Below, one piece after another: positions 7,204 to 14,870 of a stretch of 43,858 nt of DNA. The position numbers and the translations under genes are program-made. Origin of the DNA: Candidatus Nanoarchaeia archaeon (GTDB taxonomy: Archaea; Nanobdellota; Nanobdellia; Woesearchaeales; UBA10216); contig JANQSZ010000009.1 of the NCBI GenBank assembly GCA_028279045.1, positions 1 to 43,858 on the forward strand, given 5' to 3'. Below the pieces are notes generated by a model. That model was not told the origin of the DNA. It worked only from the letters and a program-made list of their open reading frames with translations, and searched no databases. Within the stretch, counting starts at the first letter, position 1, and every line of letters begins with the position of its first letter.

Positions 7204-7748
7204 TTTAGAATTCCTTGCAACACTTCTATGTTGTTAGTTGCATGTGCATAACCAGGATCTAGTTCCTCAGCGCGTGCAAAGTGCACAATCGCTTCTTCTA
7301 ATTCAGCAACCTCACCATTACCATCGCGTACATTATTCGCAATACTAATCGCCAAATCGTAGTGGATCTGTGGATTGTTAGATTCATACTGCAACGCCAT
7401 CCTAAATGCATCCCCAGCTTCTTCTAGCCGTCCAAGTTCAAACAATAAAATACCCAAAGAGTCCCACGCATGCGCATAGTCTGGCTTGGTCTCTAAAGCT
7501 TCCCGAAAGTGTCGTTCTGCCGTCTCTCCGTCGCCTGCTTCGTACGCAATCAACCCAAGATTGTGCTCTGCTCGATGATCATCTGAATGTTCATACAATG
7601 CAACTGCTCTATCAAGATCGCCTTGCTTGTAAAAATGATTACCAAGCGCAGTATACACGTGATCAGGCACTTCATCTGCTTGCGTTGCAACTGCAATTGC
7701 TAATACCAACACAAGTGCAGTTCCAAGAACAATATGTAATTTCCCCAT
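7200..7748 (-). CDS. Membrane-anchored TPR protein
   Basis: 182 residues. An N-terminal hydrophobic segment (LHIVLGTALVLVLAIAVATQ) acts as a signal or anchor. Four to five tetratricopeptide repeats follow: YTALGNHFYKQGDLDRAVALYE, HNLGLIAYEAGDGETAERHF, AWDSLGILLFELGRLEEAGD, IHYDLAISIANNV and EEAIVHFARAEELDPGYAHA. TPRs mediate protein-protein contacts, here probably outside the cytosol. The ATG at 7748 is preferred to a GTG at 7763, which would lie too close to the TATA box at 7777-7783. The gene converges on the coiled-coil/winged-helix gene with a shared stop tetranucleotide. Confidence 0.82.
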   Translation of the reverse strand: MGKLHIVLGTALVLVLAIAVATQADEVPDHVYTALGNHFYKQGDLDRAVALYEHSDDHRAEHNLGLIAYEAGDGETAERHFREALETKPDYAHAWDSLGILLFELGRLEEAGDAFRMALQYESNNPQIHYDLAISIANNVRDGNGEVAELEEAIVHFARAEELDPGYAHATNNIEVLQGILN

Positions 7749-7776
7749 ACCCAGTATTTGCACAAAGTGTCATCAC

Positions 7777-7783
7777 TTATAAA
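7777..7783 (-). promoter_or_regulatory. TATA box of the TPR gene
   Basis: TTATAAA centred about 32 bases before the ATG at 7748. Confidence 0.45.
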
Positions 7784-7813
7784 CATTTATGTTGCGCAGT
7801 TACGGCAATCATG

Positions 7814-8932
7814 CTACTCTAATGCAGCCAGCCGTTGGTTGGGCGCCGGCAATCCATATCCTTCTTTGATGTCTATTGCTCTCGAATCAAAATGTTCTCT
7901 GCTTCTGGCGTCCATGTCCAACATTTTTTGCTTGTACCCAACTATCTGCGCACCGAGTTGAGATGGCAAAAAGTTATCATAGCTGGTCTCTCGACTCATT
8001 TCAGCCATGTGCCCGATAGCGCGTCCCATTTCGTCAGCTCCAGTTAGCACGACTCTGCTTAGCTCTTCAAAGCTGGTAAACACTGCACTCATGTCTGCAT
8101 AGCTCTCTCTAAAGAACTTGTACATCGGCTGTGTTTTCTTCAAGTGCGTAACAACATTGCCTACATAATTATTCAACCGGCTGATCACAAGTGTTCCAAA
8201 CGTAACCAAGTCTTCGTATTGCGTTAAGAGGTCCTTTTCAGTTTGCTTAAACACAATCGTTTGATTCTGCTGCGACAATTCATTATCCAGATATTTCATT
8301 TCTCGTCGCAAATTAGAGTGTGCAATTTCAAGTTGCATGTAGCTGGAATCCGTCACCTTAGTCTCTTGCAACTCTTCTGTTGTCTCCTCAAACAGCGACA
8401 TAGCTGCTTTCAATCTGTTCTCTGTTGTCATATGTTTCCGAAGCGCTCCGGTAAACGTTGGAAGCACATCGTTATCTCGGTAGTCGATAATTTCATTCAA
8501 TACTTGAGATGAATACGACAAGGAATCGTCAAGCGCGCCTTTCATGTGCGCTATTGTCCGTAGTTGATCCTCAAATAAATCATCAATGCTGCGCATCTGG
8601 GACTGCAACGCAAAAACAGAAAGCGCTCTCTCAGTAAATCGTCGTGATCGTGATTGTTCAGCACTAATTTTTCTGTCGATTTGTCGCTGTACATCAACAA
8701 GCTCTCCTAAATAGTACTGAATGCTTTCAGAATTTGTTTGAAAACCATTATCAGGTCGGTGATCGATGTCGTATCCTTGCAGTTTTTCTCGAACTTCTTC
8801 TGATGTTGTCTGCATCCGTTCTTGTTGCGACGCAAATCTATTGCTGTACGCCCCAAACGCTTTCAACCTCTTGTCAAGTGTTTCATCGATTGGTTTTTCG
8901 TCGAGAGTTTCCACTAGCTCTAGTTCTTCCAT
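7814..8932 (-). CDS. Long helical coiled-coil protein, possibly TelA-like
   Basis: 372 residues, almost entirely charged heptad-like helix with no signal or membrane segment. The part ISRLNNYVGNVVTHLKKTQP followed by FFRESYADMSAVFTSFEEL, and the later LGAQIVGYKQKMLDMDA, resembles in pattern the protein at 14871-16073 and, weakly, bacterial TelA (toxic anion resistance) proteins. That link is from memory and unproven. The ATG at 8932 is preceded by GGTGGG, and a GTG nine bases upstream is less likely. It follows the 70-residue gene with its stop only 9 bases before this ATG, so the two form an operon. The role may be scaffolding or membrane-stress related; unknown. Confidence 0.62.
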   Translation of the reverse strand: MEELELVETLDEKPIDETLDKRLKAFGAYSNRFASQQERMQTTSEEVREKLQGYDIDHRPDNGFQTNSESIQYYLGELVDVQRQIDRKISAEQSRSRRFTERALSVFALQSQMRSIDDLFEDQLRTIAHMKGALDDSLSYSSQVLNEIIDYRDNDVLPTFTGALRKHMTTENRLKAAMSLFEETTEELQETKVTDSSYMQLEIAHSNLRREMKYLDNELSQQNQTIVFKQTEKDLLTQYEDLVTFGTLVISRLNNYVGNVVTHLKKTQPMYKFFRESYADMSAVFTSFEELSRVVLTGADEMGRAIGHMAEMSRETSYDNFLPSQLGAQIVGYKQKMLDMDARSREHFDSRAIDIKEGYGLPAPNQRLAALE

Positions 8933-8941
8933 AGTACCCAC

Positions 8942-9154
8942 CTACTGTTCGTATAAACGGTCTATAACACGGTCAACAAGATAGTCAATCGTTGCTTCTG
9001 GTCGCTCCTCAAAATCAGCAGCTACATCACCAGATCTGTCGTACGCATGAATGACAGCGTCAATCGGCGCAGAAACGTTGTACTTATCTCCTCCGTACAT
9101 TAGCCCAAGGACCAACATACTTGTTAAACCCGTTTTTTTGATTGCTCGAAACAT
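8942..9154 (-). CDS. Small exported or membrane protein, 70 residues
   Basis: The N-terminus has a short basic part and a modest hydrophobic stretch (LTSMLVLGLMYGG), then an acidic soluble tail with a C-terminal helix (TIDYLVDRVIDRLYEQ). It may be a weakly anchored or exported peptide. It is the first gene of a two-gene unit with the coiled-coil gene downstream. A TTTAAAAT element at 9175-9182, inside the end of the upstream Lrp-like gene, is 25 bases before the ATG, so the unit has its own promoter. I do not recognise the family. Confidence 0.5.
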   Translation of the reverse strand: MFRAIKKTGLTSMLVLGLMYGGDKYNVSAPIDAVIHAYDRSGDVAADFEERPEATIDYLVDRVIDRLYEQ

Positions 9155-9171
9155 AGCAATTCAATAGATTT

Positions 9172-9630
9172 TCATTTTAAAGTGGCTTTACCGTCGGAGT
9201 TCGGAAGGTTTTCGAATTCTTCCTGTGTAGCCGAAAAAAACTCCTCAACACAAACAGTTTCCAAAACCATGTACTCCTTTACACGCGCAACCTTGCTGAG
9301 TTGCTCAACAAACGTGTTCAGTTCAAAGAACGTCTCCACAACCAGTTCTGCTACATACGTATTGGTGCTGCGAAAAGCAGTGTTAACAGATTCACTATCC
9401 CGTAGCAGCTCAACAACTTCGAGCCGTTTATCTTTTCTCGGAACAACAACAATATACACGCGCAAGAATTTCATCGCTTCATACTTATACAGCGATACAT
9501 ATCTCTTGATCTGTGTCCGCTCCAGCTCTCTCAGCCAGTCAAACAGCGTGCTCTTTGGCACGCCTGTAATCCGAGACGCATCTGCCAACGTTATCCGTGC
9601 ATTTCCCCTTAACAGTTTCAATAGTTCCAT
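9172..9630 (-). CDS. Lrp/AsnC-like winged-helix regulator
   Basis: 152 residues. Residues 1-40 form a helix-turn-helix of the Lrp/AsnC type (LLKLLRGNARITLADASRIT, then GVPKSTLFDWLRELE). The remainder alternates strands and helices (FLRVYIVVVPRKDKRLEVVE, TNTYVAELVVETFFEL) in an order resembling the RAM ligand-binding domain, though less typical than in standard Lrp proteins. The C-terminal EEFFSATQEEFENLPNS is an acidic tail. The ATG at 9630 is chosen because a TATA-like element (CATAATAAAC) lies 25 bases upstream. It is divergent from argS across about 100 bases, so it could influence argS, but no operator is evident. Confidence 0.75.
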   Translation of the reverse strand: MELLKLLRGNARITLADASRITGVPKSTLFDWLRELERTQIKRYVSLYKYEAMKFLRVYIVVVPRKDKRLEVVELLRDSESVNTAFRSTNTYVAELVVETFFELNTFVEQLSKVARVKEYMVLETVCVEEFFSATQEEFENLPNSDGKATLK

Positions 9631-9650
9631 ACCAATCAAGACCCATCATG

Positions 9651-9660
9651 GTTTATTATG
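9651..9660 (-). promoter_or_regulatory. TATA-like box of the Lrp-like gene
   Basis: GTTTATTATG on the plus strand, centred 25 bases before the ATG at 9630. Confidence 0.4.
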
Positions 9661-9698
9661 CCTTTACAAGTCAAATCCGTAATTTTTCTGGCGAAACG

Positions 9699-9707
9699 TT
9701 AATAAAC
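9699..9707 (+). promoter_or_regulatory. TATA box of argS
   Basis: TTAATAAAC centred about 27 bases before the ATG at 9729. Confidence 0.5.
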
Positions 9708-9728
9708 ACTGCAAGAGTGGTTTTACCT

Positions 9729-11402
9729 ATGGACAAGTTCAAAGATGCGATCGCAAAAGCACTGGCGAAGCAGACGAGCCTCAAGCAGGATCAAGTACTT
9801 GGTATGCTCACAATCCCTCCAGATCCAAATCTTGGAGATGTTGCATTCCCTTGCTTCGCCTTGTCGAAAGAACTCAAGAAAAGTCCTCCTGACATCGCGA
9901 AAGACCTCGCTTCCAAAATAACAGTAGAAGGCATTCAAGAAGTAAAATCTACTGGTCCGTACCTCAATTTCTTCATCGATCCTGCAGCGATTGCAAACGC
10001 AATCATTCCAAGAATCTTGAAAGAGAAAGATCACTACGGCTCTATTATGTCGAAGAAGAAAGCACTTATCGAACATACCAGCATCAACCCGAACGCATCG
10101 CCTCATCTCGGGCGCGCAAGAAACGCTATTCTGGGAGATGCAGTAGCACGTCTACTCAAGTTCCACGGTTACAACACAGAAGTACATTACTATGTTAACG
10201 ATGTTGGTAAGCAAATCGCACTCCTAACCAATGAAGTCGGCGATTCGACTCCTGAGTTTTCCGACATGCTCGAAATTTATCAACGCGCAAGCAAAAAGAT
10301 GGAAGAAGATGAAAAAGTAGAGCAAGCAGCGCTTGAAACACTCAACAAATTAGAGAACGGCGACGAGGAAATCCGAAAAAAGTTCCACAACGTTGTTCAG
10401 ATTTGTGTCAAGGGCCAAGCTGCAATTCTGTTTGAAATGGGAATCAAGTATGATCATTTCCAGCCAGAATCTGAATTTCTTTTCGATGGTAGCACAGACA
10501 AGATTCTCAAGAAGCTAGAAAAAACAGGAAAGGTGTTTACTGATGAAGACAACCGTAAAGTGCTCGATCAATCTGATTATAATCTCGCAATGAAAGAGCC
10601 GGTCCTCGTCCTCACGCGAGGCGACGGCACAAGTTTGTACATTCTGCGTGATTTAGCGTATGGCATTCTCAAAAACAAGCGAAAGAATGATCTTAACGTG
10701 ATGATTCTTGGTGAGGATCACAAACTGTATGCGAAACAGTTCGCAGCTGCGCTCGACATGCTTAACGAGCAGGCCCCAACTCCAATTCATTATTCTTTCG
10801 TCTTGCTGGATGAAGGAAAAATGTCAACGAGAAAAGGCACAGTCATTTTATTAGAAGACTTCATGCAAGAAGCAAGGGAAAAGGCAGAAGCAGAAATAAA
10901 GAAACGTAACCCAGACCTCGATAACATCCATGAACTTTCTCGTTCGATCGGTTATGGTGCAATTAAATTCTCAATCCTGAAGGTTTCTGCCGAGAAAAAC
11001 GTAACGTTCAACTGGGAAAATGCACTCTCGTTTGAAGGCGAAACCGGTCCATACATTCAATATTCCCACGCGCGCATCCACAGTATTTTCCGCAAGCATG
11101 GGGAGGAAGCAGGAACAGGCAATTTAGATTTACTCAAACACGATGCTGAAATCGCACTCCTCAAATCGCTAGCATCGTTTGCCGACGCAACAACGCACGC
11201 TCTCAAAACATATCACCCACATATCATCGCACATTCTGTATTTGACGTCGCTAGTAAGTTCAACGAATTCTATCATGCGTGCCCTGTCTTACAGGACGAC
11301 GAAAAGCTACAAGCTGCCCGTCTGCAATTACTGGAAGCTACAAGAATTGTGCTGAAAACAGGACTAGAACTCTTAGGCATTCAAGCACCGGAACGAATGT
11401 AG
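9729..11402 (+). CDS. argS: Arginyl-tRNA synthetase
   Basis: 557 residues, a normal length for ArgRS. It charges tRNA-Arg with arginine using ATP. The N-terminal Add-1-like domain includes PPDPNLGDVAFPCFALSKEL and STGPYLNFF. The class I HIGH motif appears as NPNASPHLGRARN (HLGR at 126-129). The catalytic core continues through YYVNDVGKQIALL, TRGDGTSLYILRDLAYG and the KMSKS counterpart KMSTRKGTV. The anticodon-binding helical domain ends with the usual LLGIQAPERM. The upstream part of the open frame (from 9597) is not part of the protein: the ATG at 9729 is 27 bases from a TATA box and starts at the family's normal position. A second, diverged copy of the last 18 codons lies downstream at 11776-11832. 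Confidence 0.96.
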   Translation: MDKFKDAIAKALAKQTSLKQDQVLGMLTIPPDPNLGDVAFPCFALSKELKKSPPDIAKDLASKITVEGIQEVKSTGPYLNFFIDPAAIANAIIPRILKEKDHYGSIMSKKKALIEHTSINPNASPHLGRARNAILGDAVARLLKFHGYNTEVHYYVNDVGKQIALLTNEVGDSTPEFSDMLEIYQRASKKMEEDEKVEQAALETLNKLENGDEEIRKKFHNVVQICVKGQAAILFEMGIKYDHFQPESEFLFDGSTDKILKKLEKTGKVFTDEDNRKVLDQSDYNLAMKEPVLVLTRGDGTSLYILRDLAYGILKNKRKNDLNVMILGEDHKLYAKQFAAALDMLNEQAPTPIHYSFVLLDEGKMSTRKGTVILLEDFMQEAREKAEAEIKKRNPDLDNIHELSRSIGYGAIKFSILKVSAEKNVTFNWENALSFEGETGPYIQYSHARIHSIFRKHGEEAGTGNLDLLKHDAEIALLKSLASFADATTHALKTYHPHIIAHSVFDVASKFNEFYHACPVLQDDEKLQAARLQLLEATRIVLKTGLELLGIQAPERM

Positions 11403-11454
11403 TAGCCGCTGCGGGAAATGAGACTGAACAGATTGAGTTGCAGTTAAAGATAAT

Positions 11455-11464
11455 CTTTATATTT
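11455..11464 (+). promoter_or_regulatory. TATA box of the DUF427 gene
   Basis: CTTTATATTT centred about 28 bases before the ATG at 11486. Confidence 0.5.
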
Positions 11465-11485
11465 TATGACCATATTCTCATAGTA

Positions 11486-11770
11486 ATGGTAAAAGCAATC
11501 TGGAACGGACAGGTCATTGCAGAAAGCGATGACACGGTTATTGTAGAGAACAACCATTACTTTCCACAGAGTTCTATAAAGAAAGAGTTTTTCAAGCCCA
11601 GTGACCAGCATTCTACGTGTCCTTGGAAAGGTGAAGCCAGCTATTATGATGTTGTAGTGGAAGGCGAGACTAATAAGGATGCAGCTTGGTATTACCCAGA
11701 ACCTAAGAAGGGCGCTGAACAGGTGAAAGACAGAGTAGCGTTCTGGAACGGTGTGGAAGTAACAGAGTAA
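11486..11770 (+). CDS. DUF427 family protein
   Basis: 94 residues matching the compact DUF427 (CoV-like beta-barrel) family: KAIWNGQVIAESDDTVIVEN, NHYFPQSSIKKEFF, STCPWKGEASYYDVVV, then AAWYYPEPKKGAEQVKDRVA and FWNGVEV. All the landmarks of the family are present. The family is widespread in bacteria and patchier in archaea, and its biochemical role is not settled. The gene sits between the argS stop and a relic of a second argS tail, which suggests it arrived with a recombined argS segment. It has its own TATA box and a leaderless ATG. Confidence 0.88.
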   Translation: MVKAIWNGQVIAESDDTVIVENNHYFPQSSIKKEFFKPSDQHSTCPWKGEASYYDVVVEGETNKDAAWYYPEPKKGAEQVKDRVAFWNGVEVTE

Positions 11771-11775
11771 TCTTT

Positions 11776-11832
11776 ATCGTTCTCAAATCAGGACTTAACT
11801 TACTCGGCATCGACGCGCCAGAAAGAATGTAG
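11776..11832 (+). pseudogene. Relic of a second argS 3' end
   Basis: Eighteen codons and a TAG stop encode IVLKSGLNLLGIDAPERM. The end of the intact argS at 11346-11402 encodes IVLKTGLELLGIQAPERM. By my count 15 of 18 residues and about 40 of 57 bases agree, and most base differences are synonymous. This is therefore a diverged homologous argS tail, not a fresh duplication. It has no start or body. Its TAG abuts the TAA of the convergent coiled-coil gene (TAGTTA), the same abutting arrangement seen for other convergent pairs here, which suggests it marks the original 3' end of the resident argS. Confidence 0.8.
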
Positions 11833-13311
11833 TTAAAATCCTCTGCCGCCAGAGCTAAATCCTCCGCCGCCGAATCCGCCGCCACCGCTGAAGAATCCCC
11901 CGCCGCCAAAGCCGCCGCTAGATCTTGAAGAGGATGATGCTGAATCCAATACAGAGCCAAGAACAGAACCCCAGCTATCTGAGCTACTTGATCGTGACCG
12001 TGTTCTCCGCCTTCTCCTTGGTCTTGGCCGAGGTTTTGGTCGGACTTTATGTGCTATCCGCATTCTATTCCAAAGATCATCCGCAGTAATTCTGTCTTCG
12101 ACATACAGTTCTACAGCATCTTGAAGATCAAAGTCTGCATCAAAGTAGGATCTTCGCCCATCAAATCCAAACTGCCTGAACTTTGTCATAACTTCTGTGA
12201 ATCCTCGACGTTGATCTTCATGGTACCGAACTGTCAATTGCTGGTCCCTTGCTTGGTCTCTTTGATCATCTATTTCCCTCTTGAATTGATCAATGTTCTT
12301 CACCGCAAGATCGTCGTCGTAGCTATCTGATGATTGTGCAATTTCGTAAAGTTGTCTCAATGATTTTCCTTCAAGGAAGCCTCGCAGCTCACTAATTGCT
12401 CTTTGATGATATGTCCCTTTTGTATTTTCGAGGTGAGCTTCCCTCGTTTCCAAAGTATCGTGGTATCGTTCTTCTGATTCCAATCGACTCAATACCTCAT
12501 CTCGCGCAACTTCTGCTGCTTGAATCTTCTCATCAAGGGAGGGAATACCGACTGCCTCCGCAGTTCTTGCCTCTATCGCATCAGCAGCAGTCCCAACTCG
12601 CTCAAATTCTGCAATGATGTCTGCCAAGTAAACTTCCATCAACGCAGGCTTGGCAGTCAGTTCGTCATAGATGGGTTTAAAATCTTCAAAATCAATATGT
12701 TCAGCAACTTGCTGATCCCATTTACGAGTAAATGCATTACCTTCGTGTTGGTCAGTTCCAAACTTTCTTCTCACTAAATATTGGAAAAAAGGATCTTGAT
12801 ATGTCTCGAGGTACGCTGCATCTCGAGCAGTTTCCTCGTCAATGATTGCTCGTCCCTGGTCGACTAGTTCTTTCAGTTCTTGCTCCTGTTCTTCAAGAGC
12901 TGCATATTCTGGGTTCTGTTCAAGCCGCGCATCATAAGTTGCCAAAAGTGAATCTCGTTGACCTTCAAGCGCATTCACCCGTACTGTTGCTTGACGCAAT
13001 TCCCTCGCGGTAACTTTTTGCTGTTCTTCACTCTGCTCAATTTCCTCTTCAATTTGTTTTCGCTCAGCTTGTTTTTGGTCATAGAATTCTTGCACAGGCT
13101 TTTGATAAAAATCTAGATCTGAAATGGCTTGCAACGTTAAATTGGTCAAATGCGTTCTTGCAATCGTCTCGTAACTGTTGCGAATTCTTCTTGTTAACGT
13201 GCGTATTTCCCCTTCAATTCCATGCAATTGACTTACTGCACTTCTCCTTCTGCGATCTAACAAACCTTGCTGAGCTTCCAATATATCGTATGCAGCTTGT
13301 CCACTTACCAT
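11833..13311 (-). CDS. Long coiled-coil protein with arginine/serine and glycine-rich tail
   Basis: 492 residues. Residues of about 1-130 and 200-370 are charged coiled-coil helix (EEEIEQSEEQQKVTARELRQ, ALEEQEQELKELVDQGRAI). At about 425-445 a very basic segment (KVRPKPRPRPRRRRRTRSRS) is followed by a serine-rich stretch. The last 35 residues consist mainly of G, F and S (SGGFGGGGFFSGGGGFGGGG). Such glycine tails occur at the C-terminus of some TPM-domain membrane proteins, but no TPM domain or membrane helix is visible. The ATG at 13311 lies inside the end of the upstream gene (7-base overlap), so translation is probably coupled. The function is unknown. Confidence 0.65.
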   Translation of the reverse strand: MVSGQAAYDILEAQQGLLDRRRRSAVSQLHGIEGEIRTLTRRIRNSYETIARTHLTNLTLQAISDLDFYQKPVQEFYDQKQAERKQIEEEIEQSEEQQKVTARELRQATVRVNALEGQRDSLLATYDARLEQNPEYAALEEQEQELKELVDQGRAIIDEETARDAAYLETYQDPFFQYLVRRKFGTDQHEGNAFTRKWDQQVAEHIDFEDFKPIYDELTAKPALMEVYLADIIAEFERVGTAADAIEARTAEAVGIPSLDEKIQAAEVARDEVLSRLESEERYHDTLETREAHLENTKGTYHQRAISELRGFLEGKSLRQLYEIAQSSDSYDDDLAVKNIDQFKREIDDQRDQARDQQLTVRYHEDQRRGFTEVMTKFRQFGFDGRRSYFDADFDLQDAVELYVEDRITADDLWNRMRIAHKVRPKPRPRPRRRRRTRSRSSSSDSWGSVLGSVLDSASSSSRSSGGFGGGGFFSGGGGFGGGGFSSGGRGF

Positions 13312-14768
13312 TGTGTTATTTGCCCCGTGTCTTCAAGTTCTCTTCGTGGATTACCAGGTTCGTGTATAGTTGGCGTTAGGTATCCTGGATCTTTGTACCC
13401 AACAACATTGTCGTCAACAATTCCATCCGCTTGCTTGTCATCAACAACATCTTCAAAGACTCTTTCCGGGAATTCTTGTCCGTATATGCTGGTGAGATAT
13501 GTCTTGCCATCTTCTTCGTTGGTAACAATAACATCAACAACATTTCCTTGCGGATCGTACGCTTCAACAATAAGGTACAGCCCGCTTGTTCGTCGACCAT
13601 TTTCATCAGTGTATATGCGATCGGTTCCCGACAATTCGCCAGGCCGACTTACAATCCTCAATTCATAGCTTGTCTTAAGTAATCGGTCGATGTGACCGAG
13701 AGTTTCGATCGTATCCTGTAGAGTTTCCATATCCTCATTGTCAATTGCAATGTTTCCTTGAGTGTAAAGTGAATCTGCTTGCTCCAAAGCAAGATCTTCA
13801 AGCGCAACATCTTGGATGGAATCATACAATCCATCGCGTTGGCCAATCAGCGTCGAGAAAACACCAATATCTGATGAAAGCATTGAAAGGTCGGCAGCAC
13901 GTTCTTGTGCTTCCACAACCAATCCTGTTGCAATTGCTTGCACTCCTTGAGCATACAAGTTTTCTGCTCGCAAAAGGAACCGTTGATCAGTAGTTTGATC
14001 TTGAACTGTTTGATACACTGAATCAAGCAATGTTTCTACGTTATCTAGATCAACACTTGCCTGAATGACATTCAAACCATTTGTTGATTGTATAATTGCA
14101 TCATCCAAATATACTCGAACGCGATTAACCTCTTCTCCAAGTTCGCCCATGTTTTCCCGGGTAACAAGTTCAGGAACATCCTCGTCACAATACACAACGA
14201 CAAATCCTTCTGACTGTGCTATTCCTTGCTGCACTCCATTTTGTGCAAACGCAATGTCACTCGCTAGCCCCGGTCGGACATCAGCTTCAACAAGCAGGTC
14301 AAGTTCAGAAACAAGCCGTACGTGATCGTCACACGCAGCAACAATGCCGGATTCAACGCGAGATTCTGTTCGTCCATCCTGCCAGTCGTTGTAAACAGCT
14401 GCTCCCAGAAAAACAGCTCCAACAGTGCCTGTGCCAACTATTGCCGGCACTCCTTTTGTTCTGAAGTGATGTCCGCGATTGATGTATGCAGAAAGAACTC
14501 TTCCTCGTGTTGATTGATCTGGAGAATCAAAGGTAAATTGATTTGCAAAGTATGCATCAATAGCAACGCGCATCTGATCATCGGTAAGCCCTCGGTCACG
14601 CGCTGTATTGATTGCTTGCAATCTTCTCAGAAATTCTTCTCGAATTTGTGGCCCTTGAAAGTATCGTTCAACTCTTTCTTCTACAGTTCGTGCCTCCCTT
14701 GCGAGGTCCATCACTCTGAGCTGATCGAGCGTATCAAAATCTACTTCTGGAGTACTTTCAGTAACCAT
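13305..14768 (-). CDS. DUF6384-like coiled-coil membrane protein
   Basis: 487 residues. The N-terminal part (LDQLRVMDLAREARTVEERV, EEFLRRLQAINTARDRGLTD, VAIDAYFANQFTF) resembles in pattern, from memory, the start of bacterial DUF6384 proteins. A single membrane segment at about residues 108-125 (GVPAIVGTGTVGAVFLGAAV) follows. A long helical region and a C-terminal beta-rich domain at about 385-470 (GLYLIVEAYDPQGNVVDVIV, TYLTSIYGQEFPERVFEDV) complete it. The ATG at 14768 is 26 bases from a TATA box at 14791-14797. It is co-transcribed with the glycine-tail coiled-coil gene. The DUF6384 link is a low-certainty call. Confidence 0.55.
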   Translation of the reverse strand: MVTESTPEVDFDTLDQLRVMDLAREARTVEERVERYFQGPQIREEFLRRLQAINTARDRGLTDDQMRVAIDAYFANQFTFDSPDQSTRGRVLSAYINRGHHFRTKGVPAIVGTGTVGAVFLGAAVYNDWQDGRTESRVESGIVAACDDHVRLVSELDLLVEADVRPGLASDIAFAQNGVQQGIAQSEGFVVVYCDEDVPELVTRENMGELGEEVNRVRVYLDDAIIQSTNGLNVIQASVDLDNVETLLDSVYQTVQDQTTDQRFLLRAENLYAQGVQAIATGLVVEAQERAADLSMLSSDIGVFSTLIGQRDGLYDSIQDVALEDLALEQADSLYTQGNIAIDNEDMETLQDTIETLGHIDRLLKTSYELRIVSRPGELSGTDRIYTDENGRRTSGLYLIVEAYDPQGNVVDVIVTNEEDGKTYLTSIYGQEFPERVFEDVVDDKQADGIVDDNVVGYKDPGYLTPTIHEPGNPRRELEDTGQITQW

Positions 14769-14790
14769 GGGAAAGACTAATAGCAGTCCA

Positions 14791-14797
14791 TTTATAG
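14791..14797 (-). promoter_or_regulatory. TATA box of the DUF6384-like two-gene unit
   Basis: TTTATAG on the plus strand, 26 bases before the ATG at 14768; divergent from the promoter at 14841. Confidence 0.5.
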
Positions 14798-14840
14798 ACT
14801 TTTGCTCATTCACTACTTTTTAATAGAGATCGTAGAAATC

Positions 14841-14848
14841 TTTATAAT
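14841..14848 (+). promoter_or_regulatory. TATA box of the TelA-like gene
   Basis: TTTATAAT centred 27 bases before the ATG at 14871. Confidence 0.55.
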
Positions 14849-14870
14849 CTCACCCGGCTTTCTTTCTTCT

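Noticed and set aside
9597-9728. Upstream extension of argS
   Set aside because: The extra 44 codons overlap the Lrp-like gene promoter and precede the argS TATA box; the family start is at 9729.
14802-14870. Upstream extension of the TelA-like gene
   Set aside because: It lies before and over the TATA box at 14841-14848, so it cannot be translated from this transcript.
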